Part shown: positions 1-10,871 of the stretch, one piece after another
How the letters are laid out: the number at the start of each line of letters is the position of its first letter
Position numbering within the stretch: position 1 is the first letter of the stretch
Source: JANXLS01 sp038227045
GTDB taxonomy: Bacteria > Planctomycetota > SZUA-567 > H5-PLA8
Assembly (NCBI GenBank): GCA_038227045.1
Contig: JBBRQD010000091.1
Span: forward strand, 1 to 21,525
DNA: 21,525 nt
Direction of reading: 5' to 3'
Translations under genes and position numbers: made by a program
The notes under the pieces: generated by a model
What the model saw: the letters and a program-made list of their open reading frames with translations, nothing else
What the model was told of the DNA's origin: nothing
Database searches by the model: none

Positions 1-319
1 AACTCGGAGGTTTCCCGGGCCGCAAAGGGGATGGGGATCCCGGATGGCAAACGATCTGGCGAGGCTGGCAGCGTCTCGTGTTACTCACCGAAGGTTATTC
101 TTTGCGCGAAGAATGGTAAGATGTGGGTAAAGACAAGACCTGAAGGTGGTGGCAAGCAACGCATTACTTTCAATTTGTGTATTACGGATATGCGACCGAA
201 ATTTTTTGGATTTCTTTCGGATTTTTGGAATAAAATTGGGTGGTTACGCGTCTAATATAAGGGTAATGATAGGATTTTCTTTTTGATATAATATATAATT
301 TTTAGGCAAGATTTGTGCT

Positions 320-495
320 CATTGTGCAACTTATGTAACGGAAAAGGCAGGCCTTGGGTGGATAAATTGTTGATCGACGACGCAATGTGCAACTTTGGAA
401 ACGGGTAACGGTTGGATCGGTTCGTCCGATTTACTTAAATTCGATGCGCAGGTTGGCGAGATGATGGCGCCGCAATGTGCATCTTTTGTAACGGG
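320..495 (+). repeat. Three imperfect direct repeats, about 23 bp each
   Basis: Copies lie at about 320-341, 382-405 and 472-495. The core reads approximately AATGTGCAACTTTTGTAACG. The TGTGCA words start at 323, 386 and 476, so the spacing is 63 and then 90 bases. Copies two and three share extra similarity just upstream of the core. They could be protein-binding sites upstream of metH or remnants of a dispersed repeat; the uneven spacing does not fit CRISPR. Confidence 0.6.
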
Positions 496-596
496 AGAGG
501 AGGTTTAGCGGTCGATTTTTGGGATTGGGTTTTTGAGAAGTCTTGAGGAGGCTGGTTCGCTTGAGAATTTCATGCTGAGTTTGCCATTTTTTCAAG

Positions 597-602
597 TATA
601 AT
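597..602 (+). promoter_or_regulatory. Candidate -10 box for metH
   Basis: A perfect TATAAT lies at 597-602, 43 bases before the metH start, which would give a leader of roughly 37 bases. The expected -35 position (around 574-579) holds only a poor match, so the promoter may be weak or activator-dependent. The direct repeats further upstream would be suitably placed for such an activator; that is inference. Confidence 0.4.
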
Positions 603-645
603 GCGCGACTGACGTGGCCGTTAAATCGCATTAAGGAATCGTCTC

Positions 646-4419
<3,774 letters not shown>

Positions 4420-4477
4420 ACTTTAGGGAGTGTTTCAAAACCGAACGCGGCGTAAGACGGCGCTTTTTGTCCGGCTC

Positions 4478-5341
4478 TTAGTTCGAGCCCGCCGCGCAAT
4501 ACACGGGCTGGAGGATTTTTGAAGCATTGAGTCTAGCCGCATACGTTCGCGCGGCTTGAAATCCGCCGCTGTGCCCGGGGGTGCCGTCGATGTATTCGAC
4601 ATGATTGCCAATGCCGTTGGTGCTCGATTGCGTGCCGCGGTATTCGATGCCGACCTTGCGGCCGTTCTCGACGATCCAGCGAATCAGAATCACGCTGTGT
4701 CCCGACGAGCCGTGCCAGAGGCGCAGGAAGTCGCCCGGCTCCGCTTTCATCAACGGCACTTCGCGCCCGATGCCCAGCAGTTGGATCGCAAAGATCTGCT
4801 GCTTCTCTTTCGCTTCAGGCGTTGTGGCGTACCAGTGCTGCTGGAAGCGCCGAATCTGCCGTACCGATTTTTCGCGCAGCAGTCCGTTTTCGGCGGCGGT
4901 TTTCATCGCCACCGCGAACGTGAATCCGCAACAGTACGTTCCGTTTTTTGCTTTCGATAAAATGCGCACGCCTTTGAAGCGGATTTCATCCGGCGTGCCC
5001 GTTCCCGAATCCCAATTGAATCCGCCGCCGTTCGGATAGGAGTTCGCAACCTTTAACACTGGCGATTCGCTGTCGGCACTTGCAACGGATTGACGGCCAG
5101 CGCGCACATCGTCAGACACGAGAGGATGTGGTTGGCCTTGAGCCGGTTCACCGCGCGCGATTTTTCCGGACGTGGTCTGCGTTGGAACAGCCACCGTGCC
5201 GGCCGGGCGCACGGCGTCCGCGATTTTCGCAATTGGTGCTGCTTCGATTTTTTGATTTAGGAACGCCCTGGTTGCAATCGTTCCAGCCGCGATCACTGCA
5301 ATGAGTATCGCGACAACGTGAGTCGACAAATTTCCGAGCAT
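4478..5341 (-). CDS. Exported protein of unknown function, possible NlpC/P60- or CHAP-like cysteine hydrolase
   Basis: I do not recognise this 287-residue protein by name. Residues 5-25 form a single hydrophobic segment (signal peptide or anchor), followed by a low-complexity Pro/Ala/Thr linker to about 95. A folded domain covers 100-285. In it are a Cys pair (C137, C138) in TYCCGFTF at the start of a predicted helix, then EPGDFLRLW (201-209) and SGHSVILI with H215. A Cys at a helix start, a GD turn and a later His on a strand is the order seen in NlpC/P60 and CHAP papain-like hydrolases, so a peptidoglycan or peptide amidase activity is a reasonable guess; the family assignment is inference. 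The ATG at 5341 has a GGCGGA-type ribosome site. It is transcribed away from the LysM gene at 5634, which hints at a shared cell-wall theme, and it converges on metH. Confidence 0.7.
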   Translation of the reverse strand: MLGNLSTHVVAILIAVIAAGTIATRAFLNQKIEAAPIAKIADAVRPAGTVAVPTQTTSGKIARGEPAQGQPHPLVSDDVRAGRQSVASADSESPVLKVANSYPNGGGFNWDSGTGTPDEIRFKGVRILSKAKNGTYCCGFTFAVAMKTAAENGLLREKSVRQIRRFQQHWYATTPEAKEKQQIFAIQLLGIGREVPLMKAEPGDFLRLWHGSSGHSVILIRWIVENGRKVGIEYRGTQSSTNGIGNHVEYIDGTPGHSGGFQAARTYAARLNASKILQPVYCAAGSN

Positions 5342-5536
5342 GGTATCCGCCTTTTTTTATGAGCTGCCATCCACTACATCGGCGGAAATCGAGGCGCGCT
5401 TGAAATTGATTGTGAAAAGAATTTAAGTCTCCGCGAGGGCAATCCGATAATCCGGTTGTCGAAACATTTTAAAAAACTTCGAGGCCCGTTTCTCCCGCTA
5501 CGCGCGTGCAGATTGAGTCCGATAATAATTTATAAG

Positions 5537-5566
5537 TTGATATATGGTAATGACTTATAGTATATT
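5537..5566 (+). promoter_or_regulatory. Sigma70-type promoter for the LysM gene
   Basis: TTGATA (5537-5542) and TATATT (5561-5566) are separated by 18 bases in a locally very AT-rich stretch. The start site would fall near 5573, giving a leader of about 60 bases to the ATG at 5634. The region lies between divergent genes; I could not identify an equally good promoter for the leftward gene. Confidence 0.55.
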
Positions 5567-5633
5567 ATCTAGCACGCTCGGCGGTTCGATTGCTGCGGCT
5601 TGAAATGGGGTTTCACTACACGAGGTCATTGCC

Positions 5634-6434
5634 ATGAAGCAGAATTTGACGCGGCTCGCCATGATGGCCACGCTCGCGATTTCAAGCATGTGGGCGAACT
5701 TTGCTTACGCCGCCGCGTGCTCCACATGACCGAACGCAAAGCCAAATCCGCCGGTCGGCGGATACGAAGTCAAGCCCAACGAGCAGTACACAATTCCGGC
5801 GCCGCAATACAATGCGCCCGTTGCACCCGTCGCGCCGCCGGCACCGGTTCAGCCCGCGCCGCAGCGGATTGAGCCGTCGTACAACTACAATCCGCCGGCT
5901 TACACGCCGCCGAAACGCACCGAACGCGCGGAGACGTATCAGCCGGAAGCGCCGAAGAAAGCGCCCGTTCGGCCGCGCGAAACCGTGCCGCAGGAAAATG
6001 TCGAAGACCGTTATGAGCGGAATCGGGCAGTGAAACCGCCGCAGTACAAAACGCCGCATCTGCAGGACGATTACGGCGACGATTCGGCGGTGCGCCCGTG
6101 GAACAAGCCGGTAGCCAAGGGAGTTCCGCCGTGCGCCGCGCCGAAGAGGGGATCGGTCTGTGCGCACACTGTCCAAGCCGGCGAAACGCTGTCGTCCATC
6201 GCACAGGAGCGCTACGGTTTCGGCGGACCGAAGACGGTCGCGAGAATCGTCGCGGTGAATCCGGGACTTCATCCGGATCGAATCTACATCGGCCAGGTGC
6301 TGTATATGCCGTGTTCGTGCGGGATGGCAGCCGTGCCGGAACGGGAGTCGGAACCGGAGACAAGTTATCGGTACGCGCCGTCAAACAGAATCTCCGCCGG
6401 CAGCGTACAGTTCATTCCGATCGTGGCGTATTAA
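5634..6434 (+). CDS. Secreted proline-rich LysM protein, interrupted by an in-frame TGA at codon 32
   Basis: Starting at ATG 5634, with GAGGT at 5622-5626 seven bases upstream, the frame encodes a signal peptide: KQ..TR, a hydrophobic stretch, then AYA-AAC at 24-29, which could be a signal peptidase I site or a weak lipobox with C29. A TGA stands at 5727-5729 (codon 32). The same frame then stays open to 6434: a Pro/Tyr/Ala-rich linker (about 33-165) and a LysM domain at about 176-227 (HTVQAGETLSSIA, IVAVNPGL, IYIGQVLYMP) bracketed by C176 and C227/C229. LysM domains bind GlcNAc-containing glycans such as peptidoglycan. Because both sides share one frame, a single base substitution explains the break: pseudogene, sequencing error, or recoded UGA. 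Without readthrough the next in-frame start is a poor GTG at 5985. A strong promoter, ribosome site and terminator argue for a gene that was recently intact or still is. Confidence 0.75.
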
Positions 6435-6456
6435 GCAGTGATCGCAAAATATACAG

Positions 6457-6497
6457 AAAGAGCCGCGACCGCAACGAAGCGGCTCTTTTCGTTTTTT
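6457..6497 (+). terminator. Intrinsic terminator of the LysM gene
   Basis: A perfect 10-bp stem, AAAGAGCCGC (6457-6466) with GCGGCTCTTT (6479-6488), encloses a 12-base loop and is followed by a T-rich run to 6497. It lies 23 bases after the LysM stop codon. The stem-loop resembles the REP-like units immediately downstream, sharing AGAGCCGCG at the left and AAGCGGCT at the right. Confidence 0.85.
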
Positions 6498-6517
6498 GGA
6501 AAGCGTTCAGTCGCACT

Positions 6518-6598
6518 CCAGAGCCGCGCACGTAAGTAAGCGGCTTTATCTTGCGTAAAGGGGCAGTCTTGGCCGCTTACTAACGTGCGCGGCTCTGG
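6518..6598. repeat. Paired REP-like palindrome (inverted repeat with 27-bp arms)
   Basis: The left arm 6518-6544 begins CCAGAGCCGCGCACGT and the right arm 6572-6598 is its reverse complement with one mismatch in 27 positions; the loop is 27 bases. Each arm also contains its own smaller hairpin (AGCCGC with GCGGCT), so the structure is two head-to-head REP-like units, the arrangement of a BIME. Symmetry continues weakly outside the arms (GTCGC at 6510-6514 and GCGAC at 6598-6602). It sits between the LysM terminator and the glcD promoter region. No transposase is nearby. Confidence 0.8.
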
Positions 6599-6608
6599 CG
6601 ACACTGAG

Positions 6609-6642
6609 TTAACTCCGCAGCTCCGCGTCCTCTTGCGGTTAA
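6609..6642. repeat. Imperfect inverted repeat upstream of glcD
   Basis: TTAACTCCGCA (6609-6619) and TGCGGTTAA (6634-6642) form a stem of nine pairs with one or two unpaired bases in the left arm. Its right arm overlaps the proposed glcD -35 box, so it could affect glcD transcription or simply be another dispersed repeat. The base pattern is seen; any role is conjecture. Confidence 0.4.
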
Positions 6643-6660
6643 AAATTCCCCTGATATTCT
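6633..6660 (+). promoter_or_regulatory. Weak promoter candidate for glcDEF
   Basis: TTGCGG (6633-6638) and TATTCT (6655-6660) are spaced by 16 bases and end 30 bases before the glcD start. Both boxes are partial matches to the sigma70 consensus. The position is right because a terminator closes the upstream gene, so the glc operon needs its own promoter here. Confidence 0.3.
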
Positions 6661-6690
6661 GGATACGTCAATTCATACGGGAAGAGCCTT

Positions 6691-8166
6691 TTGAACGCAT
6701 CTGCTCCGCTTGAAAATAAACTGCCCGCCGCGCTTCTGGCTGCATTGCAAAATGCCGTCGGCGCGCCCAACGTCTTAAGCGGGCGCGACGAAACTTTGGT
6801 CTACGATTGCGATGGCATGACGCTGCACAAATCGCTGCCCGGCGCGGTCGTCTTTGTCAAAAATGCGGCGGAGATTTCCGCAGTCGTGAAAGCCTGCGTC
6901 GCGGCCAATTATCCGTTCATCGCGCGCGGCACGGGCACCGGCCTCAGCGGCGGAGCCATGGCGCTCAACAATGCCGTCGTGATCGAACTGGCGCGGATGA
7001 ATCGCATCCTCGAAATCAATGCCGCGGACCGCTACGCCGTCGTCGAACCGGGCGTGATCAATCTGAATTTAACCAAGGCCTGCGCGGGCCACGCGCTGCA
7101 TTTCGCGCCGGACCCGTCGAGCCAGGGCGCGTGCACCATCGGCGGAAACGTCGCGGAGAATTCCGGCGGGCCGCACACGCTTAAATACGGCGTCACGATC
7201 AATCACATCATCGGCGTCGAAGCCGTGCTGCCCAGCGGCGAGATCGTCACGTTGGGCGGCCCCGCGCCGCAGTCGCCCGGTTACGATTTGACGGGCCTTT
7301 TTGTTGGCAGCGAAGGCACATTCGGCATCGCCACCAAAATCTGGTGCCGGCTCACGCCGAATCCCGAAGCGGTCAAAACGCTGCTCGCCGTTTTTCCGAC
7401 AGTGGACGCCGCCAGCCGCGGCGTCACCGGAATCATCGGCGCGGGCATCGTTCCCGCAGCGCTCGAACTGATCGACAAGCACATCATCCACGCCGTTGAA
7501 AACTGGCTGCACCTGGGTTTTCCGCTCGACGCCGGCGCGGTGCTGCTGATCGAACTCGACGGCCTGCGCGACGGACTCGATGCGCTCGCCGAACGCGTCA
7601 TGGCCGTTTGCACCGAACACGGCTGCATCAGTGTCCGCGTGGCGAAGGACAACGCGGAGCGCCTCCTTCTATGGAAGGCGCGCAAGCAGGCGTTCGGCGC
7701 GATCGGCCGAATCTGTCCGAGTTTCTATATTCAGGACGGCGTGATTCCGCGCACGAAACTGCCGGCGATGCTGGCGAAAATCGACGTGCTCGGGCAGAAG
7801 TACAGCTTGACCGTCTGCAACGTGTTTCATGCGGGCGACGGCAATCTGCACCCGATTATTCTCTACGACGAAAAAAATCCAAAGCAGGTCGAAGACGCGC
7901 TGGCGTGCAATTCGGAGATCATGCGCGCAGTCGTGGAAATGGGCGGCGCGCTCAGCGGCGAACACGGCATCGGCCTCGAAAAACTCGAATTTATGCCGCT
8001 GGTGTACAACGAAGACGACCTCGAAGGCATGAGGCGCGTGCGCGACGTGTTCGATCCGAAGCGGCTGAGCAATCCGGGAAAAGCGGTGCCGAGTCGCTGC
8101 TGCTGGGAAGTGAAGGGGCATGAGCCGCCTTCGCTGGCGTTTGGGGTGCGGAAGGCGCATGGGTAA
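6691..8166 (+). CDS. glcD: Glycolate oxidase FAD-linked subunit GlcD
   Basis: GlcD is the catalytic flavoprotein that, with GlcE and GlcF, oxidises glycolate to glyoxylate. The 491 residues match family size. The PCMH-type FAD domain shows RGTGTGLSGGA (79-89), VVEPGV (117-122) and PDPSSQGACTIGGN (140-153), with the family's NSGGPHTLKYG following. The C-terminal domain holds FHAGDGNLHP (379-388) and SGEHGIGLEK (422-431), conserved in glycolate and D-lactate dehydrogenases. The start is TTG 6691 with GGGAAGAG at 6679-6686. GlcE and GlcF directly downstream separate it from stand-alone D-lactate or 2-hydroxyglutarate dehydrogenases, although the exact 2-hydroxyacid substrate cannot be proved from sequence. 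Third codon positions look strongly G/C, unlike the following glcE. Confidence 0.93.
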   Translation: MNASAPLENKLPAALLAALQNAVGAPNVLSGRDETLVYDCDGMTLHKSLPGAVVFVKNAAEISAVVKACVAANYPFIARGTGTGLSGGAMALNNAVVIELARMNRILEINAADRYAVVEPGVINLNLTKACAGHALHFAPDPSSQGACTIGGNVAENSGGPHTLKYGVTINHIIGVEAVLPSGEIVTLGGPAPQSPGYDLTGLFVGSEGTFGIATKIWCRLTPNPEAVKTLLAVFPTVDAASRGVTGIIGAGIVPAALELIDKHIIHAVENWLHLGFPLDAGAVLLIELDGLRDGLDALAERVMAVCTEHGCISVRVAKDNAERLLLWKARKQAFGAIGRICPSFYIQDGVIPRTKLPAMLAKIDVLGQKYSLTVCNVFHAGDGNLHPIILYDEKNPKQVEDALACNSEIMRAVVEMGGALSGEHGIGLEKLEFMPLVYNEDDLEGMRRVRDVFDPKRLSNPGKAVPSRCCWEVKGHEPPSLAFGVRKAHG

Positions 8167-8172
8167 TGGCTC

Positions 8173-8214
8173 ATTTGTCATTGTTGATTTGTCAGTTGTG
8201 ATTTGTCATTTGAA
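8173..8214 (+). repeat. Three tandem 14-bp imperfect repeats between glcD and glcE
   Basis: ATTTGTCA occurs at 8173, 8187 and 8201, exactly 14 bases apart, each followed by a variable TTG-rich hexamer. The array fills most of the 65-base gap between the glcD stop and the glcE start and is clearly AT-richer than the flanking genes. It may be a slippage-derived array or a dispersed short repeat. Confidence 0.7.
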
Positions 8215-8231
8215 CAGCAACGCTTCGAGTC

Positions 8232-9524
8232 ATGGGATACAAGATGGGCGATTGGGTTCAACAATTTAAATCGCAGTTTGGTGACGCGGTTTGCACAGAC
8301 GACGTTGTGCGTTGCGCCCATTCCGATCAGGATATCGTGCCCGTATGTGTGTGCATTCCCGAAAGCGAGGCACAGGCAGCTGCGATGATTTGTTTTGCGG
8401 AGGCGCACAAAATTCCGGTAGTGCCGTGCGGCAGCGGAGTGAGTGAAGGAAGTTGCGCGCCGCCCCCGTCGGAATTCCTCGCACTTTCAACAAAACGTCT
8501 GAATAAGCTTATTCACCACGAACCTGGCGACATGGTCGCCACGGTTCAAGCAGGAATGCCTTTCCATCAATTTAGCGACTCAATTGCAACAAAAGGTCAA
8601 TGGCTACCGGTCGATGCCCCGCCGGAAGCAACAATTGGGGGTATCGTCGCGCAAAATACGCATGGCCCACGCTCGCTGGGATACGGCACGCTACGCGATA
8701 TGATTCTAGGCATGACGGTCATCAACGGTGACGGCGTGATTCGAAAGTGCGGCGGAAAAGTTGTTAAAAACGTCACAGGCTATGCGCTTGATAAATTGTA
8801 CATAGGGTCGTTCGGAACGCTGGGACTTATTTCCGAAGTGACATTCAAGCTCCGGCCACTGCCGGTCGACGGTATCTTTTACGATGTTTTTTTTGCGACG
8901 ACAAACGAGAGCATTTCGGCGATGCACGCAATCGCCGCTAAAAATTTGCCGCTGGAAATACTGCAAGTTTTCAAATATTCCCGTTCCGATCCGCGTTTCT
9001 TTTTGCGTGTCGCCGCGACGGGGACACCGGCTGAATTGGCTCGAATCATCGAAGACTTGCGCCAATCGGTTCCAGAAAATGAGTTTTCGACATCTTCCAA
9101 AACGGATGTCGAAGAACGCCGATCAAACGGCGCCTCTGTAGCAGATATAAGCTGGACCAATGGAATTTTCGCTTACAGGGGGCGCCAATCCCTTCCCTTT
9201 TTGAATGGCGCGACGTTACATATTGGATACGTTTCGTCCAAACTTGATTCGGCGCTGAAAATTGTGGAACGGTACATTGATGGATATAGGTCAATCGGAA
9301 TGACGGAGGCAGTGATTGATATTGACCCTCTTTCAGAAGTAGAAGCCGCACGCATCGCATCCGAATTCGAAAAACTCGGCGTCAACTTCGCGTTTGAAAA
9401 CATCGTCGGCGTCAACATTCCGAATCGCTGGGGCACGCCGCGGCCGGAGTGGGCGATTATGAAACAGATCAAGGCGGCGCTCGATCCTCAGGGTATCATG
9501 AATCCTGGGCGGTTCGTCGTTTAG
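8232..9524 (+). CDS. glcE: Glycolate oxidase FAD-binding subunit GlcE
   Basis: GlcE is the second FAD-binding subunit of the glycolate oxidase complex; it resembles the GlcD flavin domain but is shorter. The 430 residues contain VVPCGSGVSEGS (63-74), GDMVATVQAGM (99-109), the GQWLPVDAPPEATIGGIVA block (122-140), then GPRSLGYGTLRDMILGMTVI and KVVKNVTGYALDKLYIGSFG (176-195), which is the characteristic GlcE pattern. The C-terminus ends DPQGIMNPGRFV, as usual for the superfamily. ATG 8232 has little ribosome-site support; a second in-frame ATG at 8244 has GGGA six bases upstream and may be the true start. The body of the gene up to about 9360 looks less GC-rich than glcD, glcF and its own last 160 bases. 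It lies 17 bases before glcF. Confidence 0.9.
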   Translation: MGYKMGDWVQQFKSQFGDAVCTDDVVRCAHSDQDIVPVCVCIPESEAQAAAMICFAEAHKIPVVPCGSGVSEGSCAPPPSEFLALSTKRLNKLIHHEPGDMVATVQAGMPFHQFSDSIATKGQWLPVDAPPEATIGGIVAQNTHGPRSLGYGTLRDMILGMTVINGDGVIRKCGGKVVKNVTGYALDKLYIGSFGTLGLISEVTFKLRPLPVDGIFYDVFFATTNESISAMHAIAAKNLPLEILQVFKYSRSDPRFFLRVAATGTPAELARIIEDLRQSVPENEFSTSSKTDVEERRSNGASVADISWTNGIFAYRGRQSLPFLNGATLHIGYVSSKLDSALKIVERYIDGYRSIGMTEAVIDIDPLSEVEAARIASEFEKLGVNFAFENIVGVNIPNRWGTPRPEWAIMKQIKAALDPQGIMNPGRFVV

Positions 9525-9541
9525 CGAGAGAAATTGAATTC

Positions 9542-10834
9542 ATGTCATCGACGTCTGAAACAACTCAATTCGCGTTCCCCGAAATCGCGTCCGATCTGTT
9601 GCGCTCCTGCGTGCACTGCGGCCTGTGCATCGGCGTGTGCCCGACGTACCGCGAAGTCGGTGACGAGAACGATTCGCCGCGAGGGCGCTTGTACATTATG
9701 AAGGGGCTGAGCGACGGGCGGCTTGCTCCCGTTCCCGCGGTCACGAAGCATCTCGATTTGTGTCTCGATTGCCGCGCGTGCGAAACAGCGTGTCCCAGCG
9801 GCGTGCAGTATGGCCAGATTCTCGAGGGCACGCGCGAAGCGCTGACGAAGGCGCAGCCGCCCGGTTTTTTCGCGCGGGTACTGCGCTCGTTTTTCTTCAA
9901 GCACATCTTTTCGCGCCCGGCGATTCTCTCGATTGCGACGAAGGCGATCCGTTTTCAGCAGCGCAGCGGGTTGCGTTCGGCCGCAAAAAAACTCGGGCTG
10001 ATGAATCTGCTGCCCAGGCGCTTGCGCGAACTTGAGGCGATGCAGCCTGAAATCAAAGAGCCCGCGTTTCTGGAAAACGCGCCGGAAATCTTTCCGGCGG
10101 AAGGCGGCGCGCCGAAGCTGCGGGTGGCGTTTTTCGCGGGCTGCGTCATGGATCAATTCATGGGCGGCATTCATCGCGCGACGATCAAAGTCTTGCAGGC
10201 GCACGGCGTCGAAGTGCTCTCCGTTCACGGGCAAGTGTGCTGCGGGGCGCTGATGGTTCACGCGGGCGAAGGCGATCTTGCGCGGGTGCTCGCGCGGCAG
10301 AATCTTCAGATCTTTCGCGGCCTCGGCGTGGATGCGATCGTCAACAATTCGGCGGGCTGCGGCGCGCAATTGAAGGACTACCACCATCTGCTGCCGGACG
10401 ATCACGAGGCGCACGCATTCAGCCGACTGGTGAAAGACGTCTCCGAAATTCTTGCAGGGCTTCAGCCTGTCCGTCCGCTGAAGCCGCTGGAAAAAGCGCT
10501 CTGTTACGACGCGCCGTGCCACTTGATGCACGCGCAAAAAATCGCAGCGCAGCCCGTCGCGATCCTGCAGCGCATTCCCGGCATCAAATGGGTGCCGCTG
10601 CCCGATGCCGATTTCTGCTGCGGCGCGGCGGGCATCTACAATCTGACGCAGCCGGAGATGGCGGAAAAAATTCTCGCGCGCAAAATCGAGGCGATCAAGG
10701 GCACAGGCGCGGAGTTGGTGACGACGGGAAATCCGGGCTGCCTGATGCAAATCCGCAACGGCTGCAAAGCGGCGGGGCTGACGTGTGAAGTGCTTCACCC
10801 GATGGAATTGATCGCGCGGCAACTTGCGAATTAG
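9542..10834 (+). CDS. glcF: Glycolate oxidase iron-sulfur subunit GlcF
   Basis: GlcF carries electrons from the GlcD/GlcE flavins through iron-sulfur clusters towards the membrane quinone pool. The 430 residues begin with a two-[4Fe-4S] ferredoxin domain: C23, C26, C29, C33 (CVHCGLCIGVCP) and C74, C77, C80, C84 (CLDCRACETACPSG). Two CCG domains follow, each with a Cys-Cys-Gly: FFAGCV with GQVCCGAL, and APCHLMH with ADFCCGAAG, ending GNPGCLMQI. These are typical of GlcF, LutA and heterodisulfide reductase HdrB/D-type subunits; the glcDE context decides. I chose ATG 9542 because it starts just before the conserved region and does not overlap glcE; a longer frame from 9449 would overlap glcE by 76 bases. 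It is the last gene of the operon and converges on nuoN. Confidence 0.94.
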   Translation: MSSTSETTQFAFPEIASDLLRSCVHCGLCIGVCPTYREVGDENDSPRGRLYIMKGLSDGRLAPVPAVTKHLDLCLDCRACETACPSGVQYGQILEGTREALTKAQPPGFFARVLRSFFFKHIFSRPAILSIATKAIRFQQRSGLRSAAKKLGLMNLLPRRLRELEAMQPEIKEPAFLENAPEIFPAEGGAPKLRVAFFAGCVMDQFMGGIHRATIKVLQAHGVEVLSVHGQVCCGALMVHAGEGDLARVLARQNLQIFRGLGVDAIVNNSAGCGAQLKDYHHLLPDDHEAHAFSRLVKDVSEILAGLQPVRPLKPLEKALCYDAPCHLMHAQKIAAQPVAILQRIPGIKWVPLPDADFCCGAAGIYNLTQPEMAEKILARKIEAIKGTGAELVTTGNPGCLMQIRNGCKAAGLTCEVLHPMELIARQLAN

Positions 10835-10849
10835 CGGCTTACTTAATCG

Positions 10850-10871
10850 CTGATAAACGCCTGATAAACGC
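10850..10871. repeat. Two exact tandem copies of an 11-bp unit between converging operons
   Basis: CTGATAAACGC occurs at 10850-10860 and again at 10861-10871, followed by a related CGATTACCACAGATGGAT. It lies in the 93-base gap between the ends of glcF and nuoN. No good intrinsic terminator hairpin with a T-run was found in this gap for either operon. Confidence 0.65.

Larger units (their letters stand above)
1..645. other. Gene-poor leader upstream of metH
   Basis: I see no supported gene here. A 74-codon frame at 31-255 has no recognisable domain and a composition that drifts from GC-rich to AT-rich, so I do not call it. The stretch holds an AT-rich tract at about 250-302 with two TATAAT hexamers (287-292 and 294-299) but no good -35 partner, three imperfect direct repeats between 320 and 495, and a promoter candidate at 597-602. 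I looked for cobalamin, SAM and SAH riboswitch signatures, which are common before metH genes, and did not recognise any. The first 90 bases are GC-rich and may fold, but match no RNA family I can name. Confidence 0.6.

Noticed and set aside
78..90. CGTGTTACTCACC, a 13-base match to the antisense of a conserved 16S rRNA segment
   Set aside because: The flanks do not continue the match, so this is coincidence and not an rRNA fragment.
1..95. Possible c-di-GMP-I (GEMM) or other riboswitch, from GGGCCGCAAAGG and GTTACTCACCG
   Set aside because: The words occur but in the wrong order and spacing for the GEMM fold, the 5' side is cut by the window edge, and the regulated gene is more than 500 bases away.
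31..255. 74-codon open frame at the window start
   Set aside because: No domain, no clear ribosome site, mixed composition drifting into AT-rich intergenic sequence, and no partner gene.
320..495. CRISPR array
   Set aside because: Only three imperfect copies with unequal spacing and no cas genes.
431..631. 66-codon minus-strand frame before metH
   Set aside because: It overlaps the third direct repeat and the metH promoter candidate and has no recognisable protein features.
5727..5729. Genome-wide reassignment of UGA as a sense codon
   Set aside because: metH, nuoM and nuoI end naturally at TGA with family-typical lengths, so UGA is a normal stop in this genome.
9449..9541. Longer glcF start overlapping glcE
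   Set aside because: The extension overlaps the conserved glcE end in another frame and adds no family sequence; ATG 9542 fits operon spacing.
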